From positions 1-61,019 of the forward strand of contig JAJYYF010000007.1 in assembly GCA_021801225.1 (NCBI GenBank): a DNA stretch of 61,019 nucleotides, read 5' to 3'. Source of the DNA: Microcaldota archaeon (lineage in GTDB: Archaea; Micrarchaeota; Micrarchaeia; Micrarchaeales; CABMGC01). Below the pieces are notes generated by a model. The model had not been told where the DNA came from and ran no database searches. It was given only the letters and a program-made list of their open reading frames with translations. Of the stretch, positions 39,691-49,342 are shown one piece after another. Within the stretch, counting starts at the first letter, position 1; each line of letters begins with the position of its first letter. The position numbers and the translations under genes were made by a program.

Positions 39691-41457
39691 ATGATGTTAG
39701 TACTTTTCATTTTATTGCCTTTATTTGCTTCTATAATGTTAATGCAATTCTTAGAACAGAGATTTTCTAAGTATGTTGCATTAATTGGTGCTGTTGTAAG
39801 TTTAGTAATTTTGCCGTTTGTAACTCAAGGAAGCTACTCTGTAAATTTATTAAATATAGGAACATATGTGGTAAGTTTTGCAACAAATGTACTTCCGTTA
39901 AATTTAATGCTTTTAGGAATAGTTTTAATTATTGCTCCATTAGTTATTTTGTACTCATTTGGATATATGTCAGTTACAAGTGAACAAAAACGTTTTTACA
40001 CCGAGATACTTGCCTTTGAGATCTCAATGCTTCTTTTTTCAGTAAGTTATAGTTTTATAACTTTGTTTATTGCATGGGAATTTTTAAGTTTAACTAGTTA
40101 TCTACTTATAGGATTTTGGAATACTAAAGAAATAGCAAATAAAGCAGCAAGAAAGGCGATAACTACTGTATTTATAGGAGATTTGTGCATTTTGGGAGTT
40201 ATAGCTATATTATTATCAACTGCAGGATCAGTTACATTTAACCAAGTATTTTTATTTATAAAAACAAATCAGAGTGTAGCCATTTTAATTTCTGTGCTTC
40301 TTTCAATAGCAATATTTACAAAATCAGCACAGTTTCCATTTAGTGAGTGGCTGCCTGATGCAATGGAAGGTCCAACCCCAGTATCTGCATTCTTGCACTC
40401 AAGTACTATGGTAAAGGCGGGGGTATTTTCAATACTTTTATTATTCCCGATATTCTATGCTAGTAACTTACTAGGAGTAATGTTTATAATCGCAATAATA
40501 ACAATACTTTTAGCAACATTAAATGCGTTAAAGGAAAAACATATCAAAAAAGTAATTGCTTACTCGACAATACAGGAGCTCGGATTGATGATGTTAGCTT
40601 TTTCTGGAGGAGCTATAGCCGCAGGAGTTTACTTCTTTTTTGCTCAGAGTTTCTATAAAGTTTTACTTTTCTTTAGTTCAGGAGTGGTTATGGAGTCTAC
40701 AGATAAGATAAATTTAGATGAAACCTCTGGATTAAAAGTAAATAAAATAATTTATATAACTACATTATTTGGAGTATTGTCTCTTGCTGGTTTTATACCA
40801 TTCGATGGATTTTTTGCAAGTATAGGGATGAGTTCCTCATTTTATAATAATATAATAATTTATGTACTGTTGAATATTTTTGGCATAATGACAAGTTTGT
40901 ACTCCTTCAGATGGCTATTTTTAAACAGTAAGAAAACAACACCTTATGCGAGGATAAAGTATGAATCAGTATCAAAAAGTATAATGGTAAGTATGATAAT
41001 AAGCAGTATACTTATACTTGTAGCTTCTGCAGGTTTCTTCTATTTAATAAAACCGGTTTTAGGAGGAACATATAGTAACTTTACATTACAAACTCTTAAT
41101 CCAATAGATGTAATAATAGAAACAGTTTTGGCAATTTTAGGATTAGTGATAGCATATGTAGCAGTTAGAAGATCAATCTCAATTAAATCTAGTTTATTAA
41201 CAAAATTACTAAATAATGGAATAATTACAAACCTTATCTACATGTATTTTGCAAAAGGAATTTACGCTGCTTCAGAAGGATTTGCATACTTTGAAGAGGT
41301 ATTAAATAATTTATTAGATAGTTTTGGAAAAGGAGTTGTTGATTTGGGAAAAATAATAAAGAAGATCTCAGTAGGTAATATAAACAGTTATGCCTTAGTT
41401 CTTTCAATAGGTATGATATTTTTATTCTTATTAATATTTGTATTAAAAGGTGTATGA
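39691..41457 (+). CDS. nuoL: Complex I subunit L
   Basis: WEFLSLTSYLLIGFW, PFSEWLPDAMEGPTPVSAFLHSSTMVKAGVF. Confidence 0.95.
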   Translation: MMLVLFILLPLFASIMLMQFLEQRFSKYVALIGAVVSLVILPFVTQGSYSVNLLNIGTYVVSFATNVLPLNLMLLGIVLIIAPLVILYSFGYMSVTSEQKRFYTEILAFEISMLLFSVSYSFITLFIAWEFLSLTSYLLIGFWNTKEIANKAARKAITTVFIGDLCILGVIAILLSTAGSVTFNQVFLFIKTNQSVAILISVLLSIAIFTKSAQFPFSEWLPDAMEGPTPVSAFLHSSTMVKAGVFSILLLFPIFYASNLLGVMFIIAIITILLATLNALKEKHIKKVIAYSTIQELGLMMLAFSGGAIAAGVYFFFAQSFYKVLLFFSSGVVMESTDKINLDETSGLKVNKIIYITTLFGVLSLAGFIPFDGFFASIGMSSSFYNNIIIYVLLNIFGIMTSLYSFRWLFLNSKKTTPYARIKYESVSKSIMVSMIISSILILVASAGFFYLIKPVLGGTYSNFTLQTLNPIDVIIETVLAILGLVIAYVAVRRSISIKSSLLTKLLNNGIITNLIYMYFAKGIYAASEGFAYFEEVLNNLLDSFGKGVVDLGKIIKKISVGNINSYALVLSIGMIFLFLLIFVLKGV

Positions 41458-42846
41458 GTGATTACATTTGATGTTTTAGGACTTTTATTTTCAATCATGT
41501 TATTTGGTAATTTATTTTTAGCATTATTTTCTAAAAAAAAGTTACACCTAATTTTTAATTTGCTTGTTTTTTCAGCAATAATAATTTTTGTTCTTTACTT
41601 GTACATTAACAATATTTCTTATTCGTTATTGAGTTTATTCTCTTTAAATCCATTTTCTGAGTTCTTCATCTTATTGTTCACATTAGGAGCAGTATTGATA
41701 AGTTTGTTATACTTTAGTTTTTCAAAAAAGTATAATGAATTATCATTGTTTCTTTCATTTTCCCTTTTAGGAATGTATGCGGTTTCTATGTCAAACACAA
41801 TTCCAGGAGTTTTTGTTGGATTAGAAATGATAAGTATACCGACTGTTTTTTCAATTCTTTTATCTAAAAAGAGCCTTGAGGCTGCAACAAAACTTTTCAT
41901 AATGGCAGCGGTTTCTATAGCAATATTTTCTTTTGCTATGGCTATGAGTTATGGTGGTTTAAATACAATATCAATAGTAGAGTCGCAGTACTCCTTAATT
42001 ATGTTGATTGCATTTGTTTTGTTTGTAATAGGATTGGGATTTGAAGCATCAATCTTCCCATTTAATGTTTTAATACCTGATGTTTATGAAGGATCTCCTT
42101 CGTATATAACTGCATTGATGGGCAGTATGAATAAGAAAGCAGGATTTGTTGCTCTTATTCAGATAGTAATACTTATGTTTATAGCTTTTCATTCTGCATT
42201 TCAAATAATTGCGATTCTTGCAGTACTTACTATGTTTTACGGAAATATAGGTGCACTTGTTCAGAAAAACTTAAAGAGAATTATGGCTTACTCCTCAATT
42301 TCACAGGCAGGTTATATCTTAATAGGAGTGGCAACAGCAACAAGTTATGGAATTTCTGGTTCAATGTTCCAGATCTTTGCCCATATGTTTATTTTTATAG
42401 GCATAATGGCGATATTGTTAGTTTTAGAGCTTAAAAACAAAAAAACAATAGATGACTTAGTCGGTTTATATAAAGAAAATCCATTCATTGCAGTTGCATT
42501 GAGTATATTTATGCTTTCATTAGTTGGTTTGCCTTTAACAACAGGATTTGTTGGAAAGTTTCTAATATTTTTGAGTGCAATATCGGCAGGTTTAGCCATA
42601 CTTACATTTTTAGGTATAATAAATAGTATAATATCTCTTTATTATTACTTAAAGATACTTTTAAGCGTATACGCCAATGGAAAAACAAATTCAAAGATAG
42701 TAGTAAGCAAAATTGCCTTTTCAGTAATAGCGGTTTGTTTAGCTGTAACAATAATATTTGGGATTTATCCACAACCATTCATAAATTTTATAAACTCAGC
42801 TTCATCATATCTTTTTAGCATTGCGGGAACTGGTCTCTTAAAATAG
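41458..42846 (+). CDS. nuoN: Complex I subunit N
   Basis: GLEMISIPTVFSI, FNVLIPDVYEGSPSYITALMGSMNKKAGFVALI. Confidence 0.93.
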   Translation: MITFDVLGLLFSIMLFGNLFLALFSKKKLHLIFNLLVFSAIIIFVLYLYINNISYSLLSLFSLNPFSEFFILLFTLGAVLISLLYFSFSKKYNELSLFLSFSLLGMYAVSMSNTIPGVFVGLEMISIPTVFSILLSKKSLEAATKLFIMAAVSIAIFSFAMAMSYGGLNTISIVESQYSLIMLIAFVLFVIGLGFEASIFPFNVLIPDVYEGSPSYITALMGSMNKKAGFVALIQIVILMFIAFHSAFQIIAILAVLTMFYGNIGALVQKNLKRIMAYSSISQAGYILIGVATATSYGISGSMFQIFAHMFIFIGIMAILLVLELKNKKTIDDLVGLYKENPFIAVALSIFMLSLVGLPLTTGFVGKFLIFLSAISAGLAILTFLGIINSIISLYYYLKILLSVYANGKTNSKIVVSKIAFSVIAVCLAVTIIFGIYPQPFINFINSASSYLFSIAGTGLLK

Positions 42847-42919
42847 AATAGCTAGGTTTTAGATCTTTATTTTTCCTTTCCAATTTTTGATATCTTTACT
42901 TGATCTCAATGAATTACTT

Positions 42920-44311
42920 TTAATGGAGCAGTATAAACGGTGCTATTCCTAAAAGTATAGTGAAGAATAATAAGAAAATCTCTGAGTAAAATACTGAGTT
43001 TATTACATAGCCATTAGGAGTTGCTCTTCCATTCAAGAATACGCGTTCTATTACCCAAAACATTACACTTCCTAGAAGTATTATACTAATTAAGGGAATT
43101 AAACCGAACAAACCAAATGAGGTAAATGCGGCACCGAATATTAAAATATCTGCTATGAATCCTACAGTAAGAGGTATTCCTACTGTTGCAAAGACCCCAG
43201 CTATAAATAAATAAGCTAGGGAGGAATAATCCTTCATTATACCCTTCAATACAGATAAATCTAATGAACCATAAATCTCCTTTAAGGTGCCTGCTAGTAA
43301 GAATAACATACATATTGAGATTGCATGGCCTAACATTCCATATAAGGCTCCATTAATTCCTATACTAGAACCAGAGGCTATCCCTAGTGATATTATTGCC
43401 ATATCTGTTATGCTGCTATAGGCTATAATTCTCTTTAAGTTTTTTTGTCTGATTGCGACCAAAACCGAGTATAAAGAAGAAAATATGAAGATACTAGCTA
43501 AATATAATGAATACTTGCTAAAGATAGGAAGCATTAGACTAGTTAATATTAAACCATAACCACCAAACTTTAGTAGTACACCTGCTAATATCATACTACC
43601 AGTTGTTGGAGCCTCTGTATGTGCATCAGGCAGCCAGTTGTGGAAAGGAAATATAGGTATTTTTATCATAAAAGAAAGTACAAGAAACAGAAGAACAAGT
43701 TCCTGTATAAAAATAGGTATAGTGTTCGAATAAGTTATTATCTGTGAAATTTGAAATGTATTAGGTGTAATGTTTGCGTATATGAGCAATATTGCTATAA
43801 GAAGAAAAAGGCTTGATATTAATGAGTAAATAATGAACTTTATTGATGCGTACTTCCTATTTGATGAGCCATATAAGTATATTATAAAGAACATTGAAAA
43901 CTCTGCAATTTCCCAGAAGACATATAGCAACAATAAATTAGATGATAAAAACAAAGCAATAGAGGATCCTTGTATTAATGCAAATAAAATACTATAAAGT
44001 CGTATGTTGTCTTTAATAAAATAGCCAATGCCTATAGAAGAAGCTGCAAAGACTATTGCTGACATCAACTCTAATATGAGAGTAGTTTGGGTGACTTGAA
44101 AACCTCCTGTGAAGCCTAAATAACTGAATGTAATTGGTTGAGTAAGTGATTGAATATTACTTGAAAAACTAAAAACCAGAAGTAATGATAGGATTAGTAC
44201 TATTATAGAGGATAACTGTTGAATAGTTTTTGATAATTTTTTTGGTAGAACTATTAGTAACAGTATTGAAAGAAATGGTATTGCAACTATAAAAAGCAGT
44301 AGTGGGAACAT
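42920..44311 (-). CDS. nuoM: Complex I subunit M (inverted relative to cluster)
   Basis: FWEIAEFSMFFII, FPFHNWLPDAHTEAPTTGSMILAGVLLKFGGYGLI. Start reset to MFPLLLFIVAIP at 44311 (AGGTATTTA-ATG). Confidence 0.93.
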   Translation of the reverse strand: MFPLLLFIVAIPFLSILLLIVLPKKLSKTIQQLSSIIVLILSLLLVFSFSSNIQSLTQPITFSYLGFTGGFQVTQTTLILELMSAIVFAASSIGIGYFIKDNIRLYSILFALIQGSSIALFLSSNLLLLYVFWEIAEFSMFFIIYLYGSSNRKYASIKFIIYSLISSLFLLIAILLIYANITPNTFQISQIITYSNTIPIFIQELVLLFLVLSFMIKIPIFPFHNWLPDAHTEAPTTGSMILAGVLLKFGGYGLILTSLMLPIFSKYSLYLASIFIFSSLYSVLVAIRQKNLKRIIAYSSITDMAIISLGIASGSSIGINGALYGMLGHAISICMLFLLAGTLKEIYGSLDLSVLKGIMKDYSSLAYLFIAGVFATVGIPLTVGFIADILIFGAAFTSFGLFGLIPLISIILLGSVMFWVIERVFLNGRATPNGYVINSVFYSEIFLLFFTILLGIAPFILLH

Positions 44312-44374
44312 TAAATACCTAATTGATATATAATTGTTCTTTTTCAAAAAGTATATAAACAATAGGGTGAAGAA

Positions 44375-45166
44375 ACGGAAAATAATAAACGTTTTGAAAA
44401 TGACAATACAATAAACAAAATAATAGATGCGCATAGTGGCATGATTGGAAAAAATATTGCTGCGAAGATAGAATCTAATAAAAATTATAGCAAAAGTAAT
44501 GTTAAACAGCTTATTGCATTAAGTCCAAACGATAATGAGTTAGTTAGTATTGAAGACACAGTATATAGGATTTTTAATAAAAATAGGATAGAAAATAATG
44601 GAGTTACAAGATTAAGGAGAGATTTGGTTTTAGGTGAGGAAGGCAGTACATTGACTGTTGTTTTATGGGATAAAAGTTGTGAATTAGTTGATACACTTCT
44701 TGTACAAAGAGGTGATAAAGTTTTAATAAGCAATCTTAAGGTTAGAACTATTCAGGACTCAATAGAACTAATTAATACAGCAGGAACTTATATCTCAAGA
44801 GTTATTCCAACAGAGATTGATGTTAAAACTGATTTTTCAAGTTTAAATGGAAATGAAAAAAATATAGATATATTAGGAAGGATACTTTCAGTAAGTCCAA
44901 TTAGATACTTTAAAGATTTAGATGGAAAACAAAATGGTATATCCGAATGCACCATAAGTGATGGTTTTGTTGAAGGAAGAGTTACATTATGGAAATCTTC
45001 GAGTGGTTATGCAAATGAAATGCACCCTGGTTCATATATTAAAATAGAATACTGTTCAATTAAAAAGATAGAAGATAAGTTAGATATAACTGCAAATGAT
45101 TACTCAAGAATTTTGTTAGGCCAGGGGCTTACACCAAAAACAAATAGAAAAAATATTAAAAAATAA
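44375..45166 (+). CDS. RPA-like OB-fold single-stranded DNA-binding protein, possible non-canonical (ACG) start
   Basis: Two OB-like repeats. Open frame extends upstream of ATG 44441 without ATG/GTG/TTG to TAG at 44363; ACG at 44375 has GGTG five nt upstream. Confidence 0.7.
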   Translation, partial: TENNKRFENDNTINKIIDAHSGMIGKNIAAKIESNKNYSKSNVKQLIALSPNDNELVSIEDTVYRIFNKNRIENNGVTRLRRDLVLGEEGSTLTVVLWDKSCELVDTLLVQRGDKVLISNLKVRTIQDSIELINTAGTYISRVIPTEIDVKTDFSSLNGNEKNIDILGRILSVSPIRYFKDLDGKQNGISECTISDGFVEGRVTLWKSSSGYANEMHPGSYIKIEYCSIKKIEDKLDITANDYSRILLGQGLTPKTNRKNIKK

Positions 45167-45195
45167 TATTAAAATAAACAAACAGTATAGAAAGC

Positions 45196-45205
45196 TTTAT
45201 AAATA
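45196..45205 (+). promoter_or_regulatory. TATA box for the candidate ncRNA
   Basis: TTTATAAATA centred 25.5 nt upstream of 45226, the same spacing as for the 5S gene. Confidence 0.55.
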
Positions 45206-45225
45206 CTAATTTATAAGTTGTATAG

Positions 45226-45323
45226 TTTTCTGGGGGACAGGTTGAGAACTTATTTTTATCCCACCCAAATCCCAAAATCTTTTCTCTAAGTTATGCAGTA
45301 TGCATAACTCCACCCCCAGAAAA
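45226..45323 (+). ncRNA. Candidate structured non-coding RNA of unknown class
   Basis: 11-bp perfect closing stem TTTTCTGGGGG/CCCCCAGAAAA, internal hairpin AGTTATGC-AGTAT-GCATAACT (45289-45309), GC-rich island between convergent genes, upstream TATA box. Confidence 0.6.
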
Positions 45324-45329
45324 ACATAA

Positions 45330-46079
45330 TTAGAATACTTTCTTAAGATTTGGTTTTGTTTTTAAATTTGGTTTTATACCAGCATTAGTTATTTTTACAG
45401 GATATCCATTTCCAACTGCTTCTTTTATAATTTTAGAGTCATGTTCTTCTTGGAAAGTATTATTTGTATTTGACATTATTGTAAAGTTTCTAATTCCTAA
45501 AGCGGATCCTGCTAACTGAACATCACAAGTAGAACTTGAAACATTATTTCTTTGTGATACGTATGTTGAGTTTAAAGGCAAGCCTAGTTTATCACATAGA
45601 GTAGAGTATTTTTCAGTAGAAGGTTGCAGTAGCAACATATGTTTTTCACCAGTTACAACAGTATTTGTTTTTGCTAATTCAGTAGATATTTTCAACTCAG
45701 GATACCTTGTTTTTAAGAAAGTCGTGCCTAATTTTTGAAGTAGCTCAATTATATCTTGCGAAGAGTTAAAAAGTTTTATATCTTGAATATTTGATCTTAT
45801 TGTGGAGACAAGACCATCCTCTATTTCTGTTGTTGAGCTTTCTCCCTTTGTAAGTAAGGAGTAAGTAAATTTACAAGCGCCACAGTCAGTATGTGGTATG
45901 AATATTATCTGTTTTATAGGATAATTAGAGATAACCTCATCAAGTGTTGGAATAGCGCCGTAGGGATTACCTGCAGCATTCCTTATAAATATGCTTTTTC
46001 CATCGTTTAATGAATCAGCTATTACATTCATTCGTGCATCCATACACATTAGAAATAATTTATTTGGTTGGGTTTCCAT
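45330..46079 (-). CDS. Beta-carbonic anhydrase-like protein
   Basis: CMDARM, IRNAAGNPYG, PHTDCGACKF. Confidence 0.75.
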   Translation of the reverse strand: METQPNKLFLMCMDARMNVIADSLNDGKSIFIRNAAGNPYGAIPTLDEVISNYPIKQIIFIPHTDCGACKFTYSLLTKGESSTTEIEDGLVSTIRSNIQDIKLFNSSQDIIELLQKLGTTFLKTRYPELKISTELAKTNTVVTGEKHMLLLQPSTEKYSTLCDKLGLPLNSTYVSQRNNVSSSTCDVQLAGSALGIRNFTIMSNTNNTFQEEHDSKIIKEAVGNGYPVKITNAGIKPNLKTKPNLKKVF

Positions 46080-46259
46080 TTCATAACCTTTTTAAAAAAT
46101 ATTAAATATGATATTACGTTTTTTAGAGTAGGTATAGGAATTACTTTTGTTTAGAGTATTAAGTGAGTAGATAAATTTACCAGATAATGAACTTTTCATT
46201 TGTTTCACACTTTAGCGGATAAATATAGACTAAATATTATATTACACTAGTATTTAAAA

Positions 46260-48035
46260 TTATTTGTTTATAGATATCCCAAAGTCATCCTTTAGTCTTT
46301 TGCTATTTATCTTTGTAGGTGAACCATCAATTAGAGACTCAAATTTTTTATTCTTAGGAAATAGTATAAAATCACGTATATTTTCTGAATTTGATAATAA
46401 AGCAACAAGTCTATCAAGGCCTAATGCTATTCCCCCATGTATTGGTGCGCCATACTCAAGAGCCTCTATTAAGAATCCAAATGTTTCATCTATTGTTTTA
46501 TCTGACATGCCCATCATTTTTAAACTGTTTCTCTGAACAACAGGATCAATTATTCTAATAGAACCACTAGCTATCTCAACACCATTTAAAACTAAATCAT
46601 ATTGACGTGCAACTGCTTTTTCTGGAGCTGTGTCCAAGTACTTAAGTGTTTCTTCTTTTGGAGCTGAGAAAGGATTATGTGCAGGTTTTAATTTACCGGT
46701 TACCTCGTCTTTTTCAAACATTGGGAACTCGTCAATCCATAGAAAGTTATACTCATCAGAATATTTACCTATTTTATCTCCTAATATTTTCCTTATTTTG
46801 CCCATTGCATTTAAAAGAAGTTTTTCTGATACATCAGAGAATATTAAGATTATATCTCCTTCTTTTGCATTTAACTTTTCTTTTATTTTTTCTGCAATAC
46901 TTCCAAAAGATATAACTATGCTTTCAGGTTCTGATGACAACTTATTTGAAGCTACAAAGAGCCATGTCATACCACCTAGGCCCAACTCTTTTGCAACTTC
47001 TATCAATTTTAACATGTAATTTTTATCTACTTTTGATTTTTCGGAGTTGAAATCGGCATTAAAAACCATTGCCTTTACCTTTCCATTCATTGATATTACT
47101 CGTTTTAACATATTATAATTACTAAGTTTAACTTCTTCAGTTATATCAATTATTTTCGAATCAAATCTTAAATCTGGTTTATCTGAACCATATTGTTCAA
47201 CAGCATCTTTATACAACATATGTCTGAAGTTTGCTTTGATTTTTTTATTTAGTACTTCATTGAAAACGGTGACAAATAAATCTTCAATTAAAGATTGAAT
47301 ATACTTTTCATCTTTGAATGACAACTCAAGGTCTATTTGTGTGAACTCTGGTTGCCTGTCTTCCCTAGGATCTTCATCTCTATAACAACGTGCTACTTGA
47401 AAATATCTTTCTAAACCAGATACCATACATAATTGTTTGTAAATTTGTGGAGATTGAGGTAATGAGTAAAATGTTTCAGGATTTGTCCTTGAAGGTACCA
47501 AGAATGTTCTAGAACCAGTTTCATAAGTGTCTTTAACTAGTGTAGGAGTTTCTAGTTCCAAAAAATCACGAGACCATAAAAATTTTCGTATAGATTTAGT
47601 CAATTTATCTCTAAACTCAATATTTTTTATCATGTCTCTTCTTCTTAAATCTAAGTATCTGTATTTTAAACGTAATTCTTCATTAGCTAAGAATTTTTTC
47701 TTTTCATCTATCAACTCGAAAGGAGGAACCTTTGATTTGTTCAGTATAACCAATGATGTTACAAAAAGCTCTATTTTTCCAGTAGAACTATCTTTATCTA
47801 TCGTGTCTTGATCTCTTAAACGTATTTTGCCTTTTACGTGTAAAACATACTCTTTACCTATATTTGATGCTTTTTCAAGTATCTCTCCTTCAAATACAAG
47901 TTGTATATAGCCATGCCTATCTGCAAGATCTATGAATAATTTGCCTCCATGATCACGAATATATCTTGCCCAACCATAAAGTGATACTTCTTTGTTTACA
48001 TCTTTTTCATTAAATGAACCGCAGTTTAACTCCAT
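46260..48035 (-). CDS. aspS: Aspartyl-tRNA synthetase, bacterial type (GAD-domain length)
   Basis: 591 aa; GSRTFLVPSRTNPETFYSLPQSPQIYKQLCMVSGLERYFQVARCYRDEDPREDRQPEFTQIDLE; VEQYGSDKPDLRF; GGIALGLDRLVALL. Confidence 0.96.
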   Translation of the reverse strand: MELNCGSFNEKDVNKEVSLYGWARYIRDHGGKLFIDLADRHGYIQLVFEGEILEKASNIGKEYVLHVKGKIRLRDQDTIDKDSSTGKIELFVTSLVILNKSKVPPFELIDEKKKFLANEELRLKYRYLDLRRRDMIKNIEFRDKLTKSIRKFLWSRDFLELETPTLVKDTYETGSRTFLVPSRTNPETFYSLPQSPQIYKQLCMVSGLERYFQVARCYRDEDPREDRQPEFTQIDLELSFKDEKYIQSLIEDLFVTVFNEVLNKKIKANFRHMLYKDAVEQYGSDKPDLRFDSKIIDITEEVKLSNYNMLKRVISMNGKVKAMVFNADFNSEKSKVDKNYMLKLIEVAKELGLGGMTWLFVASNKLSSEPESIVISFGSIAEKIKEKLNAKEGDIILIFSDVSEKLLLNAMGKIRKILGDKIGKYSDEYNFLWIDEFPMFEKDEVTGKLKPAHNPFSAPKEETLKYLDTAPEKAVARQYDLVLNGVEIASGSIRIIDPVVQRNSLKMMGMSDKTIDETFGFLIEALEYGAPIHGGIALGLDRLVALLSNSENIRDFILFPKNKKFESLIDGSPTKINSKRLKDDFGISINK

Positions 48036-48037
48036 GA

Positions 48038-49333
48038 TTATACCTTAAACTCATTTGATAGGACATACTCTAATCGTTCTGAGATAACTCTTGGATTTGC
48101 TTTAAATTTTTTAAGAACCATGCCTATTACCGAATTCATAGCTTTTTTATTAGTTTTATAATCCTCTAAAAGTTGTTTATTTTTCTTGATTATTGAACGA
48201 ATTTCAGAGTCTATTTCATCAGTATTTACTATGTTGCTATTTATATTTATTTCCTCTCCCTTTTCCAATGCAGATACAACTTCAGCATCGAGATAAGAAC
48301 CTTTCTGGACTAATTGAATTGCTTTTTCTATTATTTTTTCTTTTATCTCTGATTTGCTATATCTTTTAAAGGATAATAATGCATTTAGTATCGCTTTCAT
48401 TTCATACTTTCCAGCAAATGTTTGAATAATTTTTAATGAATTTTTATCGAACAATATTATTTCTAGTAACTGCAGTTCACTTACTCCGTATTTTTTAGAG
48501 TAATCTTTTGCAATAATGCTTGTATATATAGGCTCTTTTGGTTTAATATTTTCTAAATTATATACAGTAAGATCAGGTTCAAAAATAAATCCGTATTCTT
48601 CATCACTTTCTTTTTCTCTGGAAGATATAGTAGAAAGTTTAGCTTCAGAATAAGAACGTGTTTCTTGAAGTATTTGTTGCTTTGTTTGAATTAACTTTTC
48701 TTGCCTTTGTACTTCATACTTTGCAGCATCAATCAAATTTTTTAAACCGGTTACATTTTTAATCTCAACTCTAGAATCAGACAATGAAATATTTAGGTCT
48801 ACTTTTATATCTTGATCTATATCCGCACCTAAATAATAAAGAATACTTTTTAACTCATTCATGAAAAGTTTTAACTCTTCCTCAGAGTTTATATCAGGTT
48901 CTGTAACTATCTCTACAAGTGGTTGACCGGATCTGTTGTAATCTATTAAAGTATAATTATCCTCTCTGAGTATTTTTGCAGGATCTTCTTCAAGTTGTAT
49001 CCTTCTAATACGTACAGTTTTATTATTTATTTTTAGATTTCCGGAGTGGCCGACAGACATGTCTTTTTGTGTTATCTGAAATGATTTAGGAAGATCCGGA
49101 TAAAAATAAACTTTTCTTACAAAGGATGTTTCTTTCTCTATAATGCAGTTTAAAGCATTTGAGATATCTACTGAAATTTCTAATGCTTTTTTGTTAAGCA
49201 TTGGCTTTGCTCCTGGCAAACCAGTACATATTGGGCATATTGCAGTGTTAGGCTCTGTTGCATAAGCCTTACATCTACAAAATAATTTAGTCTTTGTTGG
49301 AAGACCTACATGAACTTCTAAACCTATTTTCAT
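48038..49333 (-). CDS. gatB: Asp/Glu-tRNA amidotransferase subunit B
   Basis: GLEVHVGLPTKTKLFCRC...CPICTGLPGAKPMLN; NRSGQPLVEIVTEPD. Confidence 0.96.
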   Translation of the reverse strand: MKIGLEVHVGLPTKTKLFCRCKAYATEPNTAICPICTGLPGAKPMLNKKALEISVDISNALNCIIEKETSFVRKVYFYPDLPKSFQITQKDMSVGHSGNLKINNKTVRIRRIQLEEDPAKILREDNYTLIDYNRSGQPLVEIVTEPDINSEEELKLFMNELKSILYYLGADIDQDIKVDLNISLSDSRVEIKNVTGLKNLIDAAKYEVQRQEKLIQTKQQILQETRSYSEAKLSTISSREKESDEEYGFIFEPDLTVYNLENIKPKEPIYTSIIAKDYSKKYGVSELQLLEIILFDKNSLKIIQTFAGKYEMKAILNALLSFKRYSKSEIKEKIIEKAIQLVQKGSYLDAEVVSALEKGEEININSNIVNTDEIDSEIRSIIKKNKQLLEDYKTNKKAMNSVIGMVLKKFKANPRVISERLEYVLSNEFKV

Positions 49334-49342
49334 AATTTATAC

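Noticed and set aside
42920-44434. Full-length listed nuoM ORF starting at 44434
   Set aside because: The first 41 codons are antisense to the RPA-like gene's likely N-terminus; MFPLLLFIVAIP at 44311 has a proper GGTA-TTTA-ATG context and typical NuoM N-terminus.
45248-45320. G-quadruplex on the minus strand (GGGGG...GGG-GGG-GGG)
   Set aside because: Tracts are widely spaced and the closing stem would compete; reported only as part of the ncRNA candidate.
45226-45323. Simple bidirectional terminator between convergent genes
   Set aside because: Too long and multi-part for a terminator, and a TATA box at calibrated spacing suggests a transcript start; not fully excluded.
46264-47811. Plus-strand ORFs antisense to aspS
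   Set aside because: No domains; explained by the strong AspRS reading on the other strand.
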